From the NCBI GenBank assembly GCA_003504855.1, contig DNZD01000075.1, positions 1 through 7,134 on the forward strand: a stretch of 7,134 nucleotides of DNA. Direction: 5' to 3'. A program made the position numbers and the translations under genes. Under the pieces are notes generated by a model. It did no database searches. It was not told the origin of the DNA and saw only the letters and a program-made list of their open reading frames with translations. Numbering within the stretch: position 1 is the first letter of the stretch; each line of letters starts with the position of its first letter. Of this stretch, positions 1 through 6,941 are shown piece after piece. The DNA is from Cytophagales bacterium. Lineage in GTDB: Bacteria; Bacteroidota; Bacteroidia; Cytophagales; Cyclobacteriaceae.

Positions 1-2341
1 TGATCCGATATGCGAAGGATTGTAACCACAGATTCATCATCCAATAAGCCAGCGGCGCGGCAAGAACGAAGGCAACAATGATCAGTCGGGCATAGGACCC
101 TGTGATCAAGGTCAGGATGTTCCAAACGGAAGCTCCAGCCACCTTGCGGATGCCGATCTCTTTGGAGCGCTGCTCTAACATAAACAACACCATCCCCAAC
201 AAACCGAGGCAAGCGATGATCACGGCGAGGCCGGCTAGTACAAGCAAGGCACTGCCGAATTGTTGCTGGGTGCGGAATGTCTGCGCGAAGGCATCATCCA
301 CAAATGTGTATTGGAAAGGCAGGTCGCCGGCATGGGTCTTCCAAAGGTCTTCGATGCTCGACAGGGTGGTCTTCCACTGCGACTCATCCTGGGGTTGAAT
401 CCGCAACGTGGCATACTGCGCGTCGCCGGTGCCCAGAATGGTAGAATTGATGTGGAAGATGGCCATAGGCTCAATGGTGTTCTCCAAAGACCAGTAGTGA
501 AAGTCTTTCATGATGCCAATGATCTCAAAGCTGATGTCTTCACCCGGGATCATGATCTTCTTGCCGAGGGAAGTCTCATCCACGGGCCAGCCGATCTTGT
601 GGATCGCAGCTTCGTTTACAATCACGCGCTTCTCATCGCCGGGAAATTCCTCACTGAAGTTGCGACCTGCCAACAGGGGAATCTTAAGTGCGGGAATGTA
701 TTGTTCATCCGCGGTGGTGAAGTTGATGGGAAGGGTTACGCCATTGGTTCCTTCCGCCGTGAACGAATCACCTCCATAGATGGTAGGAGGTACGGAAGAA
801 CTCCGGGAGCTCATCATCACACCAGGCAATTGCATAGCGGCCTTGGTGAAGGCATCACCGTTCTTCATGTTCTCGATGTGTTGGACCACCACCAGGTTCT
901 CGCGATCAAAGCCCAGATCGGTACGCGATACAAAGTTCAACTGATCGAAAACCACTGCGGTGGCTATGAGCAGGATGAGGGATACGCTGAATTGAAACAC
1001 CACCAATACGTTGCGGAGTGACCAGCCTTCGCGATGCTGTCGCTTCAAGCCTTTCAGGGCTTCTACCGGATGGAAGGAACTGAGGTAGATAGCAGGATAG
1101 CTTCCGGAGAGCACGCTCATAACAACAATGAGCGCTAACCCGGCCATCCACAGGTTGCTGTCACTGAAGAGATTCAGGGAGAGGGGCTTGCCGATCAGGA
1201 GGTTGAATGCAGGCAACACCAGCTCGGTGACACCGAGTGATACCACCAGGGCCACAACGCAAAAGGTGAATGCCTCCAGCCAATGGTTGAAGCTCAGCTG
1301 ACCACGACTTACACCAAGTACTTTGCGCACGCCGGCCTCGCGTATGCGGCGGGTGAACTGGGCTGTAGTGAGGTTCATGAAATTGATACACGACAGCAAC
1401 ACAATAAAGATCGCGGCACCAATGAGGGCATAGAGGATCACGATATTGCCGGAGTCATTAAGACGGTTGTAGACGACTTCCTCAGGCAGGTGAATGCGGG
1501 TGAGCGGCTGCAGGAACAATTCCCACTTTTTGCCGGACTTGATGTATTCGTCATATGAGGTATTCATCGCACGGCGCAATGAGACATCTGCATGTTTTTT
1601 GGGAATCAGCGCGAGTTTGGTGAGAGTGTTGTTGATATCTGTTCCTGGCGCAACACGGATATAGGTCTCGAGCTGTGTCCATATCCAGCTCCAGCTTCTT
1701 CGCTCCAGTCCGAAGCCCCGCAGGGACATCAGCATGTCGAACTGGATGTATGAATTGGAGGGAAGGTCTTTGAGTACGCCGGTCACTTCAAAGGTCTGTT
1801 CGGTGTCGCGTTGTTTGAAGCGCAGCAGTTTGCCCATGGGATTTACATCACCAAAGTATTTGCGCGCGGCTGATTCTGTCAGCACCAGTCCCTGTGCCTG
1901 TTGCAGGGCCGCCTGCGGATCACCGGCCACAAAGGGGAAGTTGAACATCCGGAAGAAGTTCGAGTCGGCGGCGAGTACATTGGTTTCTTCGTTAATGACC
2001 TCTGCGCCGACGCCCTGGTAGGCAACGAGGTAGTTGCCTGGTGTGTGAATACTGGTCAGCAATTCTACTTCGGGCAGTTCTTCCTTTAATGCAAAAGCGA
2101 CGCCGGGTCCGGTGGAGGCAAACTGGTGGTTGTCGTTCTCACCCCAGATAAATGTTTGATTCACCCGGTAGATCCGCTCTGCATGTTGATGGAATTGGTC
2201 GTAGCTGAATTCATGACGCACGTACAGGTAGATGAGTGTGGTGCTCACCATGCTCACCGTGAGTCCCAGCAGGTTGATGGTAGAGAAAAGCTTCTGTCGG
2301 CGGAGGTTGCGGAAGAACAAACGAAGGTAGTTGGCGACCAT
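1..2341 (-). CDS. ABC transporter permease, MacB/FtsX type, two-module (3' end cut off by window)
   Basis: The frame is open for 780 codons from the ATG at 2341 to the left edge, where it is cut. The N-terminus MVANYLRLFFRNLRRQKLFS and the YDQFH...RIYRV motif (residues 47-60) are typical of the large Bacteroidota FtsX-like permeases. Domains in order: TM1 about 18-41; MacB-type periplasmic domain about 45-295; FtsX core with TM2 about 300-322, the cytoplasmic REAGVRKVLG coupling segment about 333-343, and TM3-TM4 about 355-412; a PVEALKGL linker; TM5 about 435-455; second periplasmic domain about 460-690; second FtsX core from about 694, with EQRSKEIGIRKVAGAS at about 722-737. Family members have eight TMs, so roughly the last TM and tail (a few dozen residues) are missing here. 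Such permeases pair with a MacB/LolD-like ATPase and act mechanically on envelope substrates (efflux or lipoprotein handling). No ATPase is in the window, so the substrate is unknown. There is no clear Shine-Dalgarno; the start is chosen by the family-like N-terminus. Confidence 0.93.
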   Translation of the reverse strand, partial: MVANYLRLFFRNLRRQKLFSTINLLGLTVSMVSTTLIYLYVRHEFSYDQFHQHAERIYRVNQTFIWGENDNHQFASTGPGVAFALKEELPEVELLTSIHTPGNYLVAYQGVGAEVINEETNVLAADSNFFRMFNFPFVAGDPQAALQQAQGLVLTESAARKYFGDVNPMGKLLRFKQRDTEQTFEVTGVLKDLPSNSYIQFDMLMSLRGFGLERRSWSWIWTQLETYIRVAPGTDINNTLTKLALIPKKHADVSLRRAMNTSYDEYIKSGKKWELFLQPLTRIHLPEEVVYNRLNDSGNIVILYALIGAAIFIVLLSCINFMNLTTAQFTRRIREAGVRKVLGVSRGQLSFNHWLEAFTFCVVALVVSLGVTELVLPAFNLLIGKPLSLNLFSDSNLWMAGLALIVVMSVLSGSYPAIYLSSFHPVEALKGLKRQHREGWSLRNVLVVFQFSVSLILLIATAVVFDQLNFVSRTDLGFDRENLVVVQHIENMKNGDAFTKAAMQLPGVMMSSRSSSVPPTIYGGDSFTAEGTNGVTLPINFTTADEQYIPALKIPLLAGRNFSEEFPGDEKRVIVNEAAIHKIGWPVDETSLGKKIMIPGEDISFEIIGIMKDFHYWSLENTIEPMAIFHINSTILGTGDAQYATLRIQPQDESQWKTTLSSIEDLWKTHAGDLPFQYTFVDDAFAQTFRTQQQFGSALLVLAGLAVIIACLGLLGMVLFMLEQRSKEIGIRKVAGASVWNILTLITGSYARLIIVAFVLAAPLAYWMMNLWLQSFAYRI

Positions 2342-2399
2342 GGCTCGGGGTTTGGTCCATAGATGGCAAAGCCTGTACCACGGTGCAGATGTACTCAGG

Positions 2400-2414
2400 C
2401 CTTCAAAATGAAGG
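2400..2414. promoter_or_regulatory. perfect 6-bp inverted repeat between TPR gene and ABC permease gene
   Basis: CCTTCA-AAA-TGAAGG lies 59-73 bp upstream of the permease ATG, in the 128-bp gap after the TPR gene. Read on the plus strand it is followed by TTTTT (2415-2419), so it resembles an intrinsic terminator for antisense transcription, although no plus-strand gene ends here. Read on the minus strand, the direction of the genes, no T tract follows, so a terminator for the TPR gene is not supported. It could instead be an operator for the permease gene or chance. The rest of the gap shows only a weak CGGA-CAC-TCCG hairpin and no promoter I would defend. Confidence 0.3.
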
Positions 2415-2469
2415 TTTTTGCCTAATCGGAGTGTCCGTTTTTGAATACCCCCGTTCGATACCGGTCTGA

Positions 2470-4209
2470 TCAGGGATTGGCTATCGTTTCGGACCGGCGG
2501 TGGATGGCCGGATCGAGGCCCAGTTTCAGCATTGTTTCATCATCGACGGCTGCGCCCAGGGCCATGGCAAGATTGAGATTATCGGTGGCGAGGTCGTGGT
2601 ACTTGTTGCCCAGTTTGTAAAAGCACATGGCTACGTAATACGAAGCTACGGCGTTGTTTTTTGATTTCTGGACCTGCGACAGGTACTGAAGCGCAACGGA
2701 GTTTAATCCCATCTGATGGAAGAGTATGCCTTTTATTAATAATACCTGGTTCGTGGTTCGATGACCACGTTCATAGCCGATGAGAATATCGAGGCCGCGT
2801 CTTATTTCACCTTTGGTACCCAATACCAGTGCGGCGCCTATATAGGGTGATTCACTTTTTGGATTTCGGCCAATCAGGTCCAGGTAATTGGTTAGTGCGG
2901 CTTCGGAGTTGTTGTTCCTCAAGTACTCCCGGGCGAGCCGGAGTCCGACTACTTCATTGTTAGGAAATTGTTGCTTTGCACGTTCCAGGGTTGCCAGGCA
3001 GGCACTACCCAGGTTTAGCCTCGATTGCGTTTCAGCCAGCAGCAGAAAGGACCCGGCAGAAGTGGGATCTTCCTGCGTGATCTTCTCCAGTTTGTTCAGG
3101 GCTTCAGGGAAGTTTCTGTTTTCGAATTCTTCCAGTGCTATCTCTTCCATGACCCGATATACTTTGGTGACAGGCTGATCGGTTCGGTTGTAGGGAATAG
3201 GGGAGCGCAACACATAAGACGATATCACCCCGGGGTTGTACCTCAGGCCAACCGAATCGTATAAGTTTTCGTCAACCTGAATACCGAGGCTGGCCGCCTT
3301 TTGTAAGTACGCCTGGGCACGCAGGGTATAGTTCTCTCCCTTGTTCAGATAGCAGAGTGCCATAAAATACTGGCGTGTTCCTTCAAGGTCCGGGTCGTTG
3401 TTTTGGTTGGCAACCTGACGCAGCAACTTGAGTGCAGCCGTATTGTGGTGCAGCTTGTAGTTTAATACGGCTTCATAAATGGTAAGGTACTCCCACCGGT
3501 TTCGGTTGCTGTTCTCGAAGATTGGCCCTGCCACCCGGCCATTTACGGTTAACAAGGGTGTGGCAGTGCGCACGGCCCTGATAGTGTTTCTTCCGCGTTC
3601 AAGGAAACGAAGCGCTTCACTGTATTGATTAGCCTTAAACAGTGCATAGCTCGCACCCAGGTAAAATTCCAGGTTGTTGGGATCCAGTTCACCCATCTTA
3701 TTGAAGTACCCGATGGCATCCACCGGAAAATTCAGGATGATAGACATCTGTCCAAGCCCGAGGTAGACCATTGAGTTGCCAGGAAATTTTTTCTCAGTGA
3801 GCTTGAGTGTATTCCATGCTTCGGCTAACATGTTCATGTGCACCTGACACTGGGCAATCCGGAAATAGGCGTCACAAAAGGCCGAGTCCTGCTTAACGGC
3901 ACCTTCGTAGGCGAGCAGGCTTTCTTTCCATTTCATCCGGCTGAAAAAAGTTTCTCCATCCCGCCAGATCTCCTGGACTTCTTTGCGGGTCATGCAGATG
4001 AGCGGGAATTCTACAGAGGGGTTAGCTACATAGGTGCCACTCATGATGTTCCTGTTCCGGGCGCTTTGCAAAAGCTCCTGATATTGCATAGCCTGGTAGC
4101 GGTAGAACAAGCTTTGTCTGGGTATCTGGGCCTGAATATCGTTTTGTATCAGACAGCCAGCCAGGACCAATGTTAGAATTCCTACACCAAAAGTAGTAGG
4201 GGACTTCAT
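2470..4209 (-). CDS. TPR-repeat lipoprotein with internally duplicated module
   Basis: This 579-residue protein begins with a signal sequence and lipobox L16-A17-G18-C19, so it is predicted to be a lipoprotein; a signal peptidase I site near A27 (IQAQ) is the less likely alternative. No acidic or lysine-rich surface-export signal follows Cys19. Degenerate TPR-like helical hairpins cover most of the mature chain, recognisable by EAL/AAL helix ends and turns such as LDPNN (175-179), EDP (380-382) and RNP (448-450). The two halves are homologous: residues 79-322 align with 353-565. Examples are FPxN 142-145 with 415-418, YxGA 183-186 with 456-459, NxxALxxLxQV 256-266 with 503-513, and a cap at 281-322 with 524-565. 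Such proteins usually scaffold envelope complexes; no enzymatic motif is seen and the partner is unknown. It follows the DUF3089 gene by 73 bp and may share its transcript or use its own promoter. Confidence 0.9.
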   Translation of the reverse strand: MKSPTTFGVGILTLVLAGCLIQNDIQAQIPRQSLFYRYQAMQYQELLQSARNRNIMSGTYVANPSVEFPLICMTRKEVQEIWRDGETFFSRMKWKESLLAYEGAVKQDSAFCDAYFRIAQCQVHMNMLAEAWNTLKLTEKKFPGNSMVYLGLGQMSIILNFPVDAIGYFNKMGELDPNNLEFYLGASYALFKANQYSEALRFLERGRNTIRAVRTATPLLTVNGRVAGPIFENSNRNRWEYLTIYEAVLNYKLHHNTAALKLLRQVANQNNDPDLEGTRQYFMALCYLNKGENYTLRAQAYLQKAASLGIQVDENLYDSVGLRYNPGVISSYVLRSPIPYNRTDQPVTKVYRVMEEIALEEFENRNFPEALNKLEKITQEDPTSAGSFLLLAETQSRLNLGSACLATLERAKQQFPNNEVVGLRLAREYLRNNNSEAALTNYLDLIGRNPKSESPYIGAALVLGTKGEIRRGLDILIGYERGHRTTNQVLLIKGILFHQMGLNSVALQYLSQVQKSKNNAVASYYVAMCFYKLGNKYHDLATDNLNLAMALGAAVDDETMLKLGLDPAIHRRSETIANP

Positions 4210-4242
4210 ACGGAGCCGTTTCAGGAAAGTTAAGGATTACTT

Positions 4243-4276
4243 ATTAGATATTCGATTACCTAAAAGTAACTCCAAA
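4243..4276 (-). promoter_or_regulatory. possible Bacteroidota-type promoter for the TPR gene
   Basis: In the 73-bp gap upstream of the TPR start, the minus strand has TTTG (4276-4273) and, 22 bases on, TATCTAAT (4250-4243). The Bacteroidota sigma-ABfr consensus is TTTG at -33 and TAnnTTTG at -7. The -33 element is exact, but the -7 element keeps only TA and one T, and the spacer is one or two bases long. It is a weak candidate in an AT-rich stretch; read-through from the hydrolase gene is equally possible, since no clear terminator separates the two. Confidence 0.22.
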
Positions 4277-4282
4277 CGGGAA

Positions 4283-5305
4283 TTATTTCGACAGAAAAGC
4301 CTTCACCCGCAATTCGGCATTTTCACGGATGTTGGCATAGAATAAATTGATATCGGCAATGTGCCACCGTTTGGTGTGGATGAACATACGACCCTTGAAA
4401 TAGGGCTTATTGATCCAAAGCATGCCTTTGTGATTCTGTGCGTCGGCCAGCATGGGGGCGAAGGTAAAATGAAAGGCCACGCCGCCGTGGTTAAGGTCTT
4501 TGGGCGCAAAGTCTTCGCTTGAATTCCAAAGCAAGGGATTGGTCGATTGTGAATCTTTGAAATACAGGTCGTAATTGTGGGGATAGTGATTGCGTGCGAA
4601 TGTATTCCACGAAGCCCACACGCCGGTTTCATCCGGCTTTTCTGTTGGTTTGATATGTACAAATGCATCCGGCTTGATGGCCCTGCCGATGAGGTAGGCA
4701 GCAACCAATTGCTGTTGCAGTGGCTTTCCGTCAAAGTAATCCTTGACCAGTCGCTCGGCATGATAACTTCCCTGGCTGTGTGAAGCAAGGATGATGGGAC
4801 GGCCCTGGTTGTAGTGCTTCAGGTAGTATTCAAATGCAGCCCGCACATCCTGATAGGCAAGTTCCAACGCCTCTGCGCCATCACCCTGATGAACCGTATA
4901 AAATGCATACAGGTGAGCCTGCCGGTAATAGGGGGCATAAATTCTGCCGGCACTGTTAAAGGCAGTAGCTTGGTTGAGGATGGTGGATGACTGCGTCTTT
5001 TGGTTCAACACAGCATCTCGCACATCTGCATTCCAGTGATAGGCATTCGTGGGTGCTTCGGTATACGTGGTGGGATGAACAAAGAAGACGTCAGCTTTGG
5101 CTGAAGCTTGTCCATCGCGGAAAGTTGATTTCAGTGGCACACTGTCGGCAGCATCTTTTTTGTCCGGAAGCGCAGCCCAGTATTCAGACCGGGCATAGTC
5201 CGGAGCCGGCGGCGTCGGTGTTTCCGTGAAATGACCTTTTATCTGAACCACCTTCGAACTACAGCCGACTGCGATGACAATAATTAACAATAGTGCTATG
5301 CGCAT
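4283..5305 (-). CDS. DUF3089 family alpha/beta hydrolase, predicted lipoprotein
   Basis: This 340-residue protein has a short signal sequence ending in A12-V13-G14-C15-SS. The lipobox has Ala at -3 where Leu is commoner, but the context is otherwise typical of Bacteroidota lipoproteins. The mature part matches DUF3089 (PF11288): YA..EYWAALPD at 37-48, ADVFFVHPTTY at 71-81, WNADVRD at 91-97, AGRIYAPYYRQA at 119-130, and AYQDVRAAFEYYL at 150-162. The nucleophile elbow ILASHSQGS (172-180) puts the catalytic serine at S177. The C-terminal RWH..D.NLFYANIRENAELRV segment (313-334) holds a probable catalytic His, H315. The family fold is an esterase/lipase-like hydrolase of unknown substrate; membrane-anchored action in the envelope is inferred. 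The elbow reads SHSQG, with Ser in place of the usual first Gly. The start lies 5 bp after the AI-2E family gene's stop, which indicates cotranscription. No Shine-Dalgarno is visible, so translation may be coupled to the upstream gene. Confidence 0.9.
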   Translation of the reverse strand: MRIALLLIIVIAVGCSSKVVQIKGHFTETPTPPAPDYARSEYWAALPDKKDAADSVPLKSTFRDGQASAKADVFFVHPTTYTEAPTNAYHWNADVRDAVLNQKTQSSTILNQATAFNSAGRIYAPYYRQAHLYAFYTVHQGDGAEALELAYQDVRAAFEYYLKHYNQGRPIILASHSQGSYHAERLVKDYFDGKPLQQQLVAAYLIGRAIKPDAFVHIKPTEKPDETGVWASWNTFARNHYPHNYDLYFKDSQSTNPLLWNSSEDFAPKDLNHGGVAFHFTFAPMLADAQNHKGMLWINKPYFKGRMFIHTKRWHIADINLFYANIRENAELRVKAFLSK

Positions 5306-5310
5306 GGTGA

Positions 5311-6402
5311 CTAGTCTTGGGATGGTTTGTTTCTGACGATCAGGCTTTCGATGTCGCCGTTTTCAGTGAGTAAAATAGCCCATGCCCGGGTAGACGGGAA
5401 CTGAGCCAGGGTAATTAACAGGATGGAGGTGATGGGCACCGCCAACAACATCCCGAGTAAATCCCAGATAGTGCCCCAAAAAGCAAGCGATAACAGTACC
5501 ACCAGCGGACTCAGGTTGAGTGATTTGCCCATGACTTTGGGTTCAATGTAGTTGCCAATAATAGCGTGGATAATGATTACACTTCCTATGATCCAGATGA
5601 AAGGCCAGAAGGAGCCATGCTGAATCACGGCAAAAGTAGCCGGCAGCAACCCGCTGATGAGACTGCCAACGTATGGTATGAAATTGAATATAAAGATGAG
5701 CAGGGCCCAGAGAAATGCGAAATCAACATCTACAATCAGCAGAACAATGTAACTAAGAATGGCGATTAGCAGGCTAATCCAGGCTTTCACCACAACATAC
5801 TTGTTGGTTGATCCATAAATCTGGTCGATGACTTGTCGGATCTGGTGCGCCTGTCCGCCGGCGTGAAAGATCAGATTGATCTTTTGTGAAAAGGAATTCT
5901 CTTCCAGTAAAATGAATATCGTATAAACGATCACCAGGAATAAGTTGCCTACCATGGATGATAGTGAGCTGAGCAGTCCGGTGAGAAAGCCCTGAATATT
6001 CAGTTCGCCCAAGCGGTCGGTGATTTCTGATCCAAAGTTGTTAAGTCCAAGCTGATGACCGAGGTCTTCAACCATACTCCCCAGGCTGACCTGGTAGGCC
6101 GGGTAGTTGCTGATGAGGGCGCGGATGTTGGAGACCAGTACCTGAACCGTAAACTCACCAATGGCCAGGATTACCACCATCGCAACAGTTCTTCTGATCC
6201 ATGGATTCAACGGTTTACCCCGAAAGGTGATTTTCTCCATCATGCCATTGAAGGCCTTGATCAGGTACCAGAATAAAATGCCGAGGGCCAGCGGCTTGAG
6301 CAGGTCTTTGAAATAGATCAGCAAAAAGAAGGCGAGGGTGGACAGCAACGCAATGCACAGGGCCTTGAAAAGGAGGGACTCGGTGAAGCGACGTTCGGTC
6401 AT
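5311..6402 (-). CDS. AI-2E (UPF0118/PerM) family transporter
   Basis: This 363-residue polytopic inner-membrane protein has the usual family length (PF01594). Hydrophobic segments lie at about 12-31, 34-52, 70-92, 147-167, 204-225, 227-260, 265-283 and 298-333. A central soluble region (about 93-146) separates TM3 from TM4, as in the family. Signature stretches are FNFIPYVGSLISGLLP (239-254), GNYIEPKVMGKSLNLSPLVV (283-302) and the FWGTIWDLLGMLLAVPI region (308-324). The family takes its name from E. coli TqsA, which exports autoinducer-2, but other members have been linked to ion or other solute transport, and no luxS is present here. An AI-2 role is therefore not supported. The gene ends 5 bp before the DUF3089 hydrolase start and begins 53 bp after the NTF2-like lipoprotein gene. 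The family assignment is firm; the substrate is unknown. Confidence 0.93.
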   Translation of the reverse strand: MTERRFTESLLFKALCIALLSTLAFFLLIYFKDLLKPLALGILFWYLIKAFNGMMEKITFRGKPLNPWIRRTVAMVVILAIGEFTVQVLVSNIRALISNYPAYQVSLGSMVEDLGHQLGLNNFGSEITDRLGELNIQGFLTGLLSSLSSMVGNLFLVIVYTIFILLEENSFSQKINLIFHAGGQAHQIRQVIDQIYGSTNKYVVVKAWISLLIAILSYIVLLIVDVDFAFLWALLIFIFNFIPYVGSLISGLLPATFAVIQHGSFWPFIWIIGSVIIIHAIIGNYIEPKVMGKSLNLSPLVVLLSLAFWGTIWDLLGMLLAVPITSILLITLAQFPSTRAWAILLTENGDIESLIVRNKPSQD

Positions 6403-6455
6403 GCGGGCTTTTGTGCTAAGCTACAAAGAACACCTGAAACCTCACCGCCACTGCT

Positions 6456-6941
6456 TTAATGCTGATCAAAAAATCCCATTTGCCGGAGGAACGCAACCTG
6501 ATCAAACCAGGTCATCTCGGAAGTTATCTTGCCATCTTGTACAGTAATCCGGGTGGCGTGGTGTAGGGTATATGGCTTGCCGCGAAAGTAATCGGGGATG
6601 GCTACCTCCAATTCACTTTGGGTCATGGTGCCCGAGCTGCTGTATTCAAGCACCACGGCGTCTGTTCCCACGGTCATCCGTTCGAGTGTATAATTAAGAT
6701 CCGGGCTTGATGTGAAATACCTGCGATACGATTCCTGAACACCTTTCCCGCCGACGGCTGGTTTATCAAACCCGGTGGACTCCACCTTTGCACTGTCGGT
6801 ATACAATGCCCCGAGTGCCTCAAGGTCATGGGCCTGCATGGCAGAAAATCTTTTTTGAGCCAAGGTTGTTAACTCCTGGTTTGACGGGGTGCAACCCGCT
6901 ACCATCAGGATTGCTGCTACGGCGATAAGGGGCAGGCGCAT
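6456..6941 (-). CDS. SnoaL/NTF2-like domain lipoprotein
   Basis: Starting at the ATG at 6941, this 161-residue protein opens with MRLPLIAVAAILMVAGCTPS, an n-region, hydrophobic core and lipobox V14-A15-G16-C17. The frame stays open to an ATG at 7037, but that start would put 32 residues translated mostly from a G-rich heptamer array in front of the signal peptide, so 6941 is preferred. The mature part looks like one SnoaL/NTF2-like cone: an N-terminal helix LAQKRFSAMQAHDLEALGALYTD, then beta strands, a YTLERMTV strand pair, and the C-terminal TRITVQDGKI...WFDQVAFLRQMGF segment common in SnoaL-like 'ester cyclase' proteins. These folds serve as small-molecule binding or isomerase/cyclase domains; no catalytic residue can be assigned, so the role is open. 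It is the first gene of the leftward run, 53 bp ahead of the AI-2E family gene and probably cotranscribed with it. There is no Shine-Dalgarno; the repeat array begins 5 bp upstream of the ATG. Confidence 0.85.
   Translation of the reverse strand: MRLPLIAVAAILMVAGCTPSNQELTTLAQKRFSAMQAHDLEALGALYTDSAKVESTGFDKPAVGGKGVQESYRRYFTSSPDLNYTLERMTVGTDAVVLEYSSSGTMTQSELEVAIPDYFRGKPYTLHHATRITVQDGKITSEMTWFDQVAFLRQMGFFDQH

Noticed and set aside
260..1021. A 253-codon open frame on the plus strand
   Set aside because: It lies wholly antisense to the ABC permease, whose minus-strand frame is continuous and shows clear family motifs. The plus-strand product is low in recognisable features and looks like a codon-bias shadow.
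4303..4788. A 161-codon minus-strand frame inside the DUF3089 gene
   Set aside because: It is an out-of-frame overlap with the hydrolase, whose frame carries the SHSQG elbow and the family motifs. The alternative product shows no domain.
5311..6402. Quorum-sensing (autoinducer-2) exporter role for the AI-2E family protein
   Set aside because: The family name reflects one characterised member; no luxS or AI-2 receptor gene is in the window, and family members differ in substrate.
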